This document shows, piece by piece, positions 52,944 to 60,305 of a stretch of DNA of 64,000 bases. The notes under the pieces were generated by a model. The model searched no databases and was not told where the DNA came from. It was given only the letters and a program-made list of their open reading frames with translations. The stretch covers positions 1 through 64,000 of the forward strand of contig JBNKWI010000003.1 of the NCBI GenBank assembly GCA_050299695.1. Reading direction: 5' to 3'. The position numbers and the translations under genes are program-made. The DNA is from Ovoidimarina sp050299695. Its GTDB lineage: Bacteria > Pseudomonadota > Alphaproteobacteria > Rhodobacterales > Rhodobacteraceae. Position 1 is the first letter of the stretch. Each line of letters begins with the position of its first letter.

Positions 52944-53753
52944 ATGAACGCGATGCACGATCCGGAGAAGGGAGTGGCCGAGGTCCCCTTCTACATTCCG
53001 CAGGGGCACGAATGCGACATCTTCGCGGCAGCCCATGCGAACGCGCTGCCGGTCCTCCTGAAGGGGCCCACCGGCTGCGGCAAGACCCGCTTCGTCGCCC
53101 ATATGGCCACGCGGCTCGGGCGGCCGCTCTACACGGTCGCCTGCCATGACGATCTCTCGGCCGCCGACCTGATTGGCCGTTATCTCCTCAAGGGCGGCGA
53201 GACGGTCTGGGTCGACGGTCCGCTGACCCGCGCGGTGCGGGAAGGGGCGATCTGCTATCTCGACGAGGTGGTGGAGGCCCGGAAGGACGTGACGGTGGTG
53301 CTGCATCCCCTGACCGACGACCGCCGGATCCTGCCGATCGACCGGACCGGCGAGGAGCTTCATGCCGCGCCCGGCTTCATGCTCGTGGCCTCCTACAACC
53401 CGGGCTACCAGAACATCCTGAAGACCCTGAAGCCATCGACGCGGCAGCGGTTCCTCGCAATCGAGTTCGACTTCCCGAGCCCGGAGCACGAAATTCCCGT
53501 GGTCGTGCAGGAGAGCGGGCTCCCCGAAGACAGGGTGAAGCCGCTCGTGCGCCTTGCAGGAAAACTGCGCGCGCTCAAGGGGCAGGACATCGAGGAAGGT
53601 GTCTCCACCCGGCTCGTCGTCTATGCCGCGACGCTCATTGCCGACGGAATGCCGGTCGATCGCGCCATCGAGGCCGCAATGATCGAGCCGCTGACCGACG
53701 ACGCGGATGTGAAAAGCGGGCTTCTGGACCTCGTGACCGCGATCTACGGATAG
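52944..53753 (+). CDS. norQ: NorQ, MoxR-type AAA+ ATPase
   Basis: The 269-residue AAA+ protein has a Walker A (KGPTGCGKTRFVAHMATRLG), a Walker B (AICYLDEVVEARKDV), and the sensor region TDDRRILPIDRTGEELHAAPGFMLVASYNPGYQN (residues about 129-162). NorQ works with NorD to insert FeB or activate the NorCB complex. It starts directly after norB. Confidence 0.95.
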   Translation: MNAMHDPEKGVAEVPFYIPQGHECDIFAAAHANALPVLLKGPTGCGKTRFVAHMATRLGRPLYTVACHDDLSAADLIGRYLLKGGETVWVDGPLTRAVREGAICYLDEVVEARKDVTVVLHPLTDDRRILPIDRTGEELHAAPGFMLVASYNPGYQNILKTLKPSTRQRFLAIEFDFPSPEHEIPVVVQESGLPEDRVKPLVRLAGKLRALKGQDIEEGVSTRLVVYAATLIADGMPVDRAIEAAMIEPLTDDADVKSGLLDLVTAIYG

Positions 53754-53758
53754 CGGCC

Positions 53759-55696
53759 ATGTCTGGCGGGATCGGTTTCGAGCCCTGGGAACCCGAGGAA
53801 ACCGTCGGCAAGATCTGGCATCGGCTGGCGCGCGGCTTCGACGCGCCGGAGCGGCACGAGGAGGCCTGCGTCGCGCTCGCCGGCATCGCCGGGCGGCTTG
53901 CCGTGTTCTTCCGGGCTCTCGGGGGCGACCCCTCCGTCGAGATCCGTGCCGTCGCGGACGAGCGGAGCCATCACCGGCTTTCGCTGCGCCGGCGCCTCGG
54001 AACCGATGCCGAAACCTGCCCGCGCGCCTCGCTCGACGAAGGCGCGCTGCGCCTGCCGGCCACACTCGCGGTGTTTCCCGCCCGCGAGGCGAATGCCGCG
54101 CTCTATCTCTGGCTCGCCGCCGCATCGGCCAATGCGCGGCCCGTCTCGGTCCATCCCGCCGATCCGCTCGCGAAGGATCTCGCCGGCCTCCGGGAGGCGC
54201 GGGAGACCGTCGCGGCGACACTGGAAGAGGCGCCGGGCCTCGCGCCGCTCTATGCCGATCTTTGCGCTGCCCTCCTCGCCCTGCGCCCGCGCACGGCCCT
54301 CCCTGCAACGGAAGCCGCGGTCGAGGCGCTTGTCCGCAAGGCCTTGGGCGATCCGGCGCCCTTGTCACCGCTCGCCGAACGTCTCGGCCGAGGCGAATGT
54401 CCCCCGGCCCCCCGATCCTATCGCCGCGTCCGCCCGGTGCCGCTCTGGCCCGATCTGCGGCAGGCCGTGCTTTCCGCTCCGACCGAGGTCGAGACCCGCA
54501 CAACGGAGGGGCCGCCGGAAGAGACCGGCGAGGAAAAGGCGCTCCGCGCGCGCCGCCAAAAATCCGACCAGGCCGAGCGCAAGGACAGCTTCATCCTCCA
54601 CAAGTTCGAGGCGATCCTGAGCTGGGCGGAATTCCTGAACCTGAACCGCCGGATCGAGGACGACGACAGCGAGGACGCGAAGAAGGCCGCCGAGGACCAG
54701 GACGAGATCGGGCTCGGGCAGGTCTCGAAGGCGCCCGCAACGCGGCTCAAGCTGCACCTCGATCTCTCGCCCGAGGAGGCCGACCGCGAGGCCCTGTCGG
54801 GCGCGCATCTCTACCCGGAATGGGAGGCGCGCCGCGGCGCCTACCTGCCGGGTCACGCAAGGGTGCTCGCCAGCACGGTCGCACCCGAGGGCGAGGCCCT
54901 TCCCTGGCGCGACGAGCCCCGCGCCCGCCGCAGGATTGCCGCGGTCCGCCGCCAGTTCGAGGCTTTGCGCCCGGGCCGGGTCTCCACCGCCGGCCATCGC
55001 GAGGGCGACGAGCTCGACATCGAGGCCGCCGTGCGCTCCCGCGTGGAACTCCGGGCGAACGGCGCCGCCACCGACCGGATCTGGCGCCAGTCCCGCCCGG
55101 TCTCCCGCGATCTCGCGGTCTCGATACTGCTCGACGTCTCCCGTTCCACCGAGAGCGCGGTGGACGGGCAGTCCGGCCGCACGGTGATCGAGATCGAGCG
55201 CGAGACCCTCGCCGCGCTCGCCTGGGGGCTCGACGCCTGCGGCGACGAGGTGTCGATCCGGGCGTTCTCCTCGCTGCGCCGCAACCGGGTCTTCGTGCTG
55301 GGCTGCAAGGAATTCGCCGAGCCGATGGGCCCTGTCGTCGAGGCCCGCATCGCCGCGCTGAGGCCCGGACACTACACCCGGCTCGGCACCGCGATCCGGC
55401 ATGTCTCGGCCGAACTCGCGGCCTGCGCGCGAAAACGCCGGCTCCTTCTCGTCATCACCGACGGCAAGCCGAACGATCTCGACCACTACGAGGGCCGCCA
55501 CGGCGTCGAGGACAGCCGCAAGGCGGTCGCCGAAGCCCGCCGCGCCGGACATGCGGTGCACGGCATCACGGTCGACCGGACCGCCCGCGCCCAGTTCGCC
55601 CGCATCTTCGGCCAATCGGGCCACACGGTGATCCCGCATCCCGACCGCCTGACCCAGGCCCTGCCCGAAATCTACCGCCACCTGACCGGCGCATGA
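53759..55696 (+). CDS. norD: NorD, von Willebrand factor A-domain partner of NorQ
   Basis: The 645-residue protein has a variable, Arg/Glu-rich N-terminal half and a C-terminal VWA domain with the MIDAS motif DVSRSTES at residue 459. Further MIDAS residues lie in the YTRLGTAIRHVSAEL segment and LLVITDGKPNDLD. It pairs with NorQ as chaperones for metal insertion in nitric oxide reductase. The stop overlaps norE by four bases. Confidence 0.95.
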   Translation: MSGGIGFEPWEPEETVGKIWHRLARGFDAPERHEEACVALAGIAGRLAVFFRALGGDPSVEIRAVADERSHHRLSLRRRLGTDAETCPRASLDEGALRLPATLAVFPAREANAALYLWLAAASANARPVSVHPADPLAKDLAGLREARETVAATLEEAPGLAPLYADLCAALLALRPRTALPATEAAVEALVRKALGDPAPLSPLAERLGRGECPPAPRSYRRVRPVPLWPDLRQAVLSAPTEVETRTTEGPPEETGEEKALRARRQKSDQAERKDSFILHKFEAILSWAEFLNLNRRIEDDDSEDAKKAAEDQDEIGLGQVSKAPATRLKLHLDLSPEEADREALSGAHLYPEWEARRGAYLPGHARVLASTVAPEGEALPWRDEPRARRRIAAVRRQFEALRPGRVSTAGHREGDELDIEAAVRSRVELRANGAATDRIWRQSRPVSRDLAVSILLDVSRSTESAVDGQSGRTVIEIERETLAALAWGLDACGDEVSIRAFSSLRRNRVFVLGCKEFAEPMGPVVEARIAALRPGHYTRLGTAIRHVSAELAACARKRRLLLVITDGKPNDLDHYEGRHGVEDSRKAVAEARRAGHAVHGITVDRTARAQFARIFGQSGHTVIPHPDRLTQALPEIYRHLTGA

Positions 55697-56250
55697 CCGG
55701 ACCGGCCGACCCGCACCCGTTCGAGCAACTGCCGGGCGACCTGATGATGTGGGTGCTGATCGTCTCCGAACTCCTCGTGTTCGGCGCCGGGCTCGCGGCC
55801 TTCCTCGCGGTCCGGGCCGGCGATCCATCGGGCTTCGCCGTCGCGCAGGATCAGCTTCACCGGACGGCGGCGGGGGTGAACACGCTCGTCCTCGTGACAT
55901 CCGGGCTCTGCGCCGCGCGCGCGGTTCAGGCCGCCGGAGCGCGCCGCACTGCCGGCACCCGGTGCTGGCTCGCGGCGGCGGCGGTTATGGGGGTGCTGTT
56001 CCTCTGCATCAAGGCGATGGAGTATGCCGGCAATGCCGCCGCCGGCATCGGCATCGAGACCGGGCCGTTCTTCACCTTCTACTACCTTCTGACCGGCTTC
56101 CACGCCGCGCATGTCGTCGCGGGTATCGTGATCCTCGCCCTTGTCGGCCTGCGCCCGGACCTCCGGACCGTCGAGGCCGGGGCCGCCTTCTGGCACATGG
56201 TGGATCTGGTCTGGGTCCTCTTGTTCCCCGTCATCTATCTCCTGCGATGA
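55693..56250 (+). CDS. norE: NorE, cytochrome c oxidase subunit III-like protein
   Basis: The 185-residue membrane protein has five helices of the subunit III family. They include PGDLMMWVLIVSELLVFGAGLAAFL, the FTFYYLLTGFHAAHVVAGIV segment and AFWHMVDLVWVLLFPVIYLL. NorE supports full activity or stability of nitric oxide reductase in Paracoccus but is not catalytic. It overlaps norD and norF by four bases each. Confidence 0.93.
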   Translation: MTGPADPHPFEQLPGDLMMWVLIVSELLVFGAGLAAFLAVRAGDPSGFAVAQDQLHRTAAGVNTLVLVTSGLCAARAVQAAGARRTAGTRCWLAAAAVMGVLFLCIKAMEYAGNAAAGIGIETGPFFTFYYLLTGFHAAHVVAGIVILALVGLRPDLRTVEAGAAFWHMVDLVWVLLFPVIYLLR

Positions 56251-56531
56251 CACAAGGAGATCCCCTGTCCCGCGCCTGGCTGACGCTTCTCGCGCTCAGT
56301 GCCGGATCCACGCTCATCGCGGCGGCCCTGTCGCAAGGCGTCCTCGGCGGCCCCGCGGAGCTGGCGGCCGGAGCGGCGATCCTCGCGCTTTCCTGGGCGA
56401 AGGCGCGGGTGATCCTCGCCCGCTATCTCGGCCTCGCCGCGGCACCGTTCTGGCGGCGTGGTTTCGAGATCGTGCTCGGCCTGTATTGCGCGGGTCTTCT
56501 CGTGCTCTACCTCGCCTCGGCGCCGTCCTGA
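56247..56531 (+). CDS. norF: NorF, small accessory membrane protein
   Basis: The 94-residue protein has three predicted helices (about 10-28, 34-52 and 73-91) and the segment LSWAKARVILARYLGL, common to the NorF/cytochrome c oxidase subunit IV-like family. It lies next to norE, as in other Rhodobacterales. Its last 25 bases overlap the convergent DUF4202 gene. Confidence 0.88.
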   Translation: MTQGDPLSRAWLTLLALSAGSTLIAAALSQGVLGGPAELAAGAAILALSWAKARVILARYLGLAAAPFWRRGFEIVLGLYCAGLLVLYLASAPS

Positions 56532-57088
56532 TCGCGGAACAGCGCCGCGAACTGCGCAGGCAGGTCGAACTCCTCGAGCGCCCGGGCACGGGCGTCGGCC
56601 GACATCTTCCGCGCCGTCTTGCCGACGATGCCGAGAAGCTGCTCGGCCGGGCGGTCCGCGGCGAATCCCGGGAAATACCAGCGCAGGAACACGAAGCAGA
56701 TCACGTCCTCGAGCGCCTGCACCTCCGGGTCGCGCTTGATCCCCTCCTTGCGGAGCATCGCCTCGGTGCGGGCGATTTCCTCGGGCCCGTAGCCCGCCAC
56801 CGCCATGATCCCGCCGACCCGCCGCGCGTGACGTCGCGCCTGGTCGCGGCGCCAGGCTAGATAGCCGGCCTTGCCTTCGGGATAGGCACTCCGGGGCAGC
56901 TTCCAGCGCTCGACATGCTGGCCCCGCGCGGCGATCCGCAACGGGTCCGCGGCGCCCGGAAAGAGCCGGTCGAGTTCGGCACTCATCCGCTCGCCATAGA
57001 GGAGCGCTGCCGGGCGGCCGTCCTCAAGCGTCGGATCAACGCCGTTGGCGGCATCTATCTCCGCGATGGCGGCGTCCAGCCGGCTCAC
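56507..57088 (-). CDS. DUF4202 family protein coupled to the Crp/Fnr gene
   Basis: The 193-residue cytosolic protein matches DUF4202: EIDAANGVDPTLEDGRPAALLYGERM at the N-terminus, then AARGQHVERWKLPRSAYPEGKAGYLAWRR (residues 53-81), EEIARTEAMLRKEGIKRDPEVQALEDV and CFVFLRWYF. The His/Asp-type patterns recall an HD-like fold, but the function is unknown. The GTG at 57088 overlaps the stop of the Crp/Fnr gene in a GTGA junction, so its translation likely depends on that gene. Its position between nor and nos suggests a role in nitrogen-oxide metabolism. Confidence 0.85.
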   Translation of the reverse strand: MSRLDAAIAEIDAANGVDPTLEDGRPAALLYGERMSAELDRLFPGAADPLRIAARGQHVERWKLPRSAYPEGKAGYLAWRRDQARRHARRVGGIMAVAGYGPEEIARTEAMLRKEGIKRDPEVQALEDVICFVFLRWYFPGFAADRPAEQLLGIVGKTARKMSADARARALEEFDLPAQFAALFRDQDGAEAR

Positions 57089-57795
57089 AGCGCCCGGCTC
57101 CACATTTCGGCGCGATCGTCCTCGGCAAAGCGGCGCAACTTGGCAATGTCGGCGATTGCGGCGTTGCTGTGATGCACCGTGACTCCCGCGGACCTGAGGC
57201 GGGCGAAGGCGCGGGAAAGGCTTTCCGGCTTCAGGCCGAGACGCCCGGCGATGAGCGCCTTTTCGTACGGAAGGGTCACGGTGCAGGCGCCGTCGTCGCG
57301 GGGACAGAGCTCGAGAAGGAAGGCCGCCAGACGCTGAGCGCCGGTCTTGGCCTTCAGCTGTTCGATCTGGGCAATGAGCGTTCGCATGTGAGAATAGGAC
57401 GACGACAGCAGGGCAAAGACAAGCTCCGGTTCCTGCCGCGTCCATCGCTGGATGCTGACCCGGTCGAGAATCATGAGCTTGCAGGCGGTGGCCGCCTCCG
57501 CCGCCACAGGATAGTGCGTTTTCTGAAAGACCATGGCCTCGCCGAAGCTGCTTCCACGTGTGTGGACGCCAACCACGGCCTCGGCGCCGTTGCGTGTCGT
57601 GCGGTAGAGCTTCACCCATCCGTCGAGAACGATGAACACGGAGGCGACCGACTCGCCCTGCAGGAAGATCGTCGCACCACGCGGGAACGTGCAGACCCGG
57701 GCGCAGGAAAACAACCGTTCCGCAATCTCGTCGGAGACCGAGGCCAGGAGGACGGACGACCGCGCAATATCCCTGTGGCGAGCGAGCAGTGTCAT
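57085..57795 (-). CDS. Crp/Fnr family regulator (NnrR/DNR-like)
   Basis: The 236-residue regulator has a cyclic-nucleotide-type sensor domain (VCTFPRGATIFLQGESVASVFIVLDGWVKLY) at residues 31-61, a dimer helix and a C-terminal wHTH (LIAGRLGLKPESLSRAFARLRSAGVTVHH, near 185-215). It lacks the N-terminal Cys set of oxygen-sensing FNR, so direct 4Fe-4S sensing is unlikely. This fits NO-responsive NnrR/DNR proteins, which activate nir and nor. The neighbouring TTGA-type boxes are plausible targets. I give no symbol because NnrR, DnrD and similar clades are not separable by eye. Confidence 0.85.
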   Translation of the reverse strand: MTLLARHRDIARSSVLLASVSDEIAERLFSCARVCTFPRGATIFLQGESVASVFIVLDGWVKLYRTTRNGAEAVVGVHTRGSSFGEAMVFQKTHYPVAAEAATACKLMILDRVSIQRWTRQEPELVFALLSSSYSHMRTLIAQIEQLKAKTGAQRLAAFLLELCPRDDGACTVTLPYEKALIAGRLGLKPESLSRAFARLRSAGVTVHHSNAAIADIAKLRRFAEDDRAEMWSRAL

Positions 57796-57955
57796 GGCGT
57801 CGAAACAGGTTCTCCCGCGACGAGGTTTTCCGGCCGGATGGGCAAGTTTCGCGCCTCGCGCGCGATGCGCGCGAATACGGAAGGTCACATGGTCAGAACC
57901 GGAATTTCCCCATCTCCGTCCGCCGGCATTCTTAGCCTCTCCGCTGCGACCGACT

Positions 57956-57969
57956 TTGTGCGAGCGCAA
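57956..57969. promoter_or_regulatory. Candidate Crp/Fnr-type site upstream of nosR (distal)
   Basis: TTGTGCGAGCGCAA keeps the TTG-N8-CAA spacing of FNR-family sites with imperfect halves, extended by a T and an A on the outside. It lies about 123 bases before nosR and 161 before the regulator gene on the other strand, so it could serve either. Confidence 0.35.
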
Positions 57970-58036
57970 ACTCGCCATGCGGCCGGGCGCGGAAAGCCGC
58001 AGCGCCGCCCGACGTTGCGAATTCTCTCGCGGAAGG

Positions 58037-58050
58037 TTGTCCGGAGACAA
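58037..58050. promoter_or_regulatory. Candidate Crp/Fnr-type site upstream of nosR (proximal)
   Basis: TTGTCCGGAGACAA has perfect 5-base arms (TTGTC/GACAA) and FNR-like spacing, but T instead of A at the fourth position. Its centre is only about 42 bases from the nosR ATG, so class II activation would put the start of transcription almost at the start codon. It may be a variant site or a repressor site. Confidence 0.4.
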
Positions 58051-58085
58051 ATATCGGAGCGCGCGAACGCAATAGCCTCCGCCGC

Positions 58086-60287
58086 ATGAACGCGACATCG
58101 TGTCCTCCCGGCCTCGTCCGCCTCCTTGCCCTGACGCTGCTCCTGATCGCCGTCTGCGCGGCGCGGGCCGGTCTCGCTCAGGCGCAGGACTCGGTACTTG
58201 CCCGCTACCTGGGCGATGTGCCCGCAGCCGAGCTTGTTGCCGGGGCCGACGGCTACGGTCCAATGCGCGACGACATGCCGGTCGCGCCGATCCTGAAAGA
58301 CGGCAGCGAAATCGGCCAGGTCTTCGTGACCTCCGACTTCGTCGGCACGACGGGCTACTCGGGCAAGCCGATCCACACGATGGTGGCCGTCGGCCCGGAT
58401 GCCCGGATCATGGGAGTGCGCCTCGTCAAGCATTCGGAGCCGATCGTCCTGATCGGCATCCCCGACAGCAAGATCAAGGCGATGGCCGAGGGCTATCGCG
58501 GGCTCGACCTCGTGGCGGAGGCAAAGGAGCGCGGGGCGTCGCACGATCTCGACATCATCTCGGGCGCCACCGTGACGGTGATGGTGATCGACGACAGCAT
58601 CGTGCGCGCGGGCCTCAAGGTCGCGCGGGCGTTGGGGCTTGGCGGGCTGGCGGCCGAGACCGCGTCCCGCCCCGCGTTCGACGTCGATCCCGACATCGCC
58701 GCGCCCGATACCTGGATGGCGATGGAGGGCGACGGCACCGTCCGGAGGCTCTCTCTGGATGTGGGCCAGGTGAATGCGGCCTTCGAAGACGTGGACGATC
58801 CGCGCGCCGCGGCCCGTGCCCTTGCCGGGCCGCCCGATGCCACCTTCATCGACATGGAAATCGCGCTGGTCAGCGTGCCGGGGATCGGCGAGGCGGTTCT
58901 CGGCACGGCAGAGAACCGGAACCTCCGGGACTGGTTGGGAGAGGGCGACCATGCCATCGCCGTGCTGGGAAGGGGGCTCTATTCCTTCAAGGGGTCCGGC
59001 TACGTCCGGGGCGGCATCTTCGACCGGATCGTGCTGATCCAGGACGATGTGACGGTCCGGTTCCGCGACCGGATGCACCGCCGGATGGGACCGGTCGCCG
59101 CAGGCGCACCGGGCTTCACCGAGCGCGACATTTTCCGGATCCCCGCCGATCAGGGCTTCGATCCGACCAGGCCGTTTCACCTTCAGCTCCTCGTCCAGCG
59201 CGAGGTGGCGGCGATCGAAAAGGTCTTCACCACCTTCGACCTCGGATATCAGCTCCCGTCCCGATACATGCGCGCGACGGCCCCGGTCGCGACGGCGCCC
59301 GTGGTGGCGGCGGCGGCGGAAGACGAGCAGACGGCGCAATCGAAGCTCTGGCGGCGGATCTGGCAGGACAAGACGGTCGAGATCGCCGTTCTCGCCGCGA
59401 TGCTCGCCGTCCTGACGCTCGCCTTCTTCTTCCAGATGCGGCTAACCCGCTCCGAGCCCGTCACCCGCTGGTTCCGCTACGGCTTCCTCACGCTGACACT
59501 CGTGTTCCTCGGCTGGCATGCCAATGCGCAGCTCTCTGTCGTGAACCTCATGGCGCTCTTCGGGGCGCTCGCCACCGGGTTCAGCTGGCAGGCCTTCCTG
59601 CTGGATCCGCTCACCTTCATCCTGTGGTTTTCGGTCGCCGCGGCGCTGCTGTTCTGGGGCCGGGGCGCCTATTGCGGCTGGCTGTGCCCGTTCGGCGCGC
59701 TGCAGGAACTGACGAACCATATCGCCCGGGCTCTGCGCGTGCCGCAGGTCACGGTGCCCTGGGGGCTCCACGAACGGCTCTGGGCGGTCAAGTACATGAT
59801 CTTCCTCGGGCTCTTCGGCGTCTCGCTCGCCTCCATCGAGCAAGCCGAGCACCTCGCCGAGATCGAACCCTTCAAGACCGCGATCGTGTTGAAATTCGTG
59901 CGTGCCTGGCCGTTCGTGGCCTATGCGGCGGCGCTCATCCTTGCCGGGCTCTTCGTGGAACGGTTCTACTGCCGCTACCTCTGCCCCCTGGGCGCGGCGC
60001 TGGCGATCCCGGCGCGGCTCCGGATGTTCGACTGGCTGAAACGCTACAAGGACTGCGGCAGCCCGTGCCAGACCTGCGGCAACGAGTGCATGGTCCAGGC
60101 GATCCATCCGACCGGCGAGATCAACCCCAACGAATGCCATGACTGCCTGCATTGCCAGGTTCTCTACCAGTCCGAGGCGAAATGCCCGGTGGTTATCCGG
60201 CAGTTGAAGCGCCGTGCCGCGGTCGGCAGCACTGACCGCCCGATGCGCGATGCCGCAACGCTCACCAATCATCCAAACGCACAATAG
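58086..60287 (+). CDS. nosR: NosR, membrane FMN / Fe-S protein for N2O reduction
   Basis: NosR supplies electrons to, and supports expression and maturation of, NosZ. The 733 residues comprise a signal sequence (LVRLLALTLLLIAVCAARAG), a periplasmic FMN-binding domain with flavinylation motif SGATVT, five or more membrane helices from about residue 415, and two CxxxCP-type motifs (YCGWLCPFGALQEL, FYCRYLCPLGAALAIP). A cytosolic 2x4Fe-4S set follows (CGSPCQTCGNECMVQ, NECHDCLHCQV). It is a clear NirI paralogue. The nosZ ATG follows 18 bases after its stop. Confidence 0.96.
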   Translation: MNATSCPPGLVRLLALTLLLIAVCAARAGLAQAQDSVLARYLGDVPAAELVAGADGYGPMRDDMPVAPILKDGSEIGQVFVTSDFVGTTGYSGKPIHTMVAVGPDARIMGVRLVKHSEPIVLIGIPDSKIKAMAEGYRGLDLVAEAKERGASHDLDIISGATVTVMVIDDSIVRAGLKVARALGLGGLAAETASRPAFDVDPDIAAPDTWMAMEGDGTVRRLSLDVGQVNAAFEDVDDPRAAARALAGPPDATFIDMEIALVSVPGIGEAVLGTAENRNLRDWLGEGDHAIAVLGRGLYSFKGSGYVRGGIFDRIVLIQDDVTVRFRDRMHRRMGPVAAGAPGFTERDIFRIPADQGFDPTRPFHLQLLVQREVAAIEKVFTTFDLGYQLPSRYMRATAPVATAPVVAAAAEDEQTAQSKLWRRIWQDKTVEIAVLAAMLAVLTLAFFFQMRLTRSEPVTRWFRYGFLTLTLVFLGWHANAQLSVVNLMALFGALATGFSWQAFLLDPLTFILWFSVAAALLFWGRGAYCGWLCPFGALQELTNHIARALRVPQVTVPWGLHERLWAVKYMIFLGLFGVSLASIEQAEHLAEIEPFKTAIVLKFVRAWPFVAYAAALILAGLFVERFYCRYLCPLGAALAIPARLRMFDWLKRYKDCGSPCQTCGNECMVQAIHPTGEINPNECHDCLHCQVLYQSEAKCPVVIRQLKRRAAVGSTDRPMRDAATLTNHPNAQ

Positions 60288-60305
60288 GGAAAAGGACCAA
60301 CGGTC

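Noticed and set aside
52098..54503. Very long open frame on the minus strand across norB, norQ and norD
   Set aside because: It is antisense to three well-supported nor genes, has an Arg/His/Pro-rich composition typical of GC-rich shadows, and shows no domain motif.
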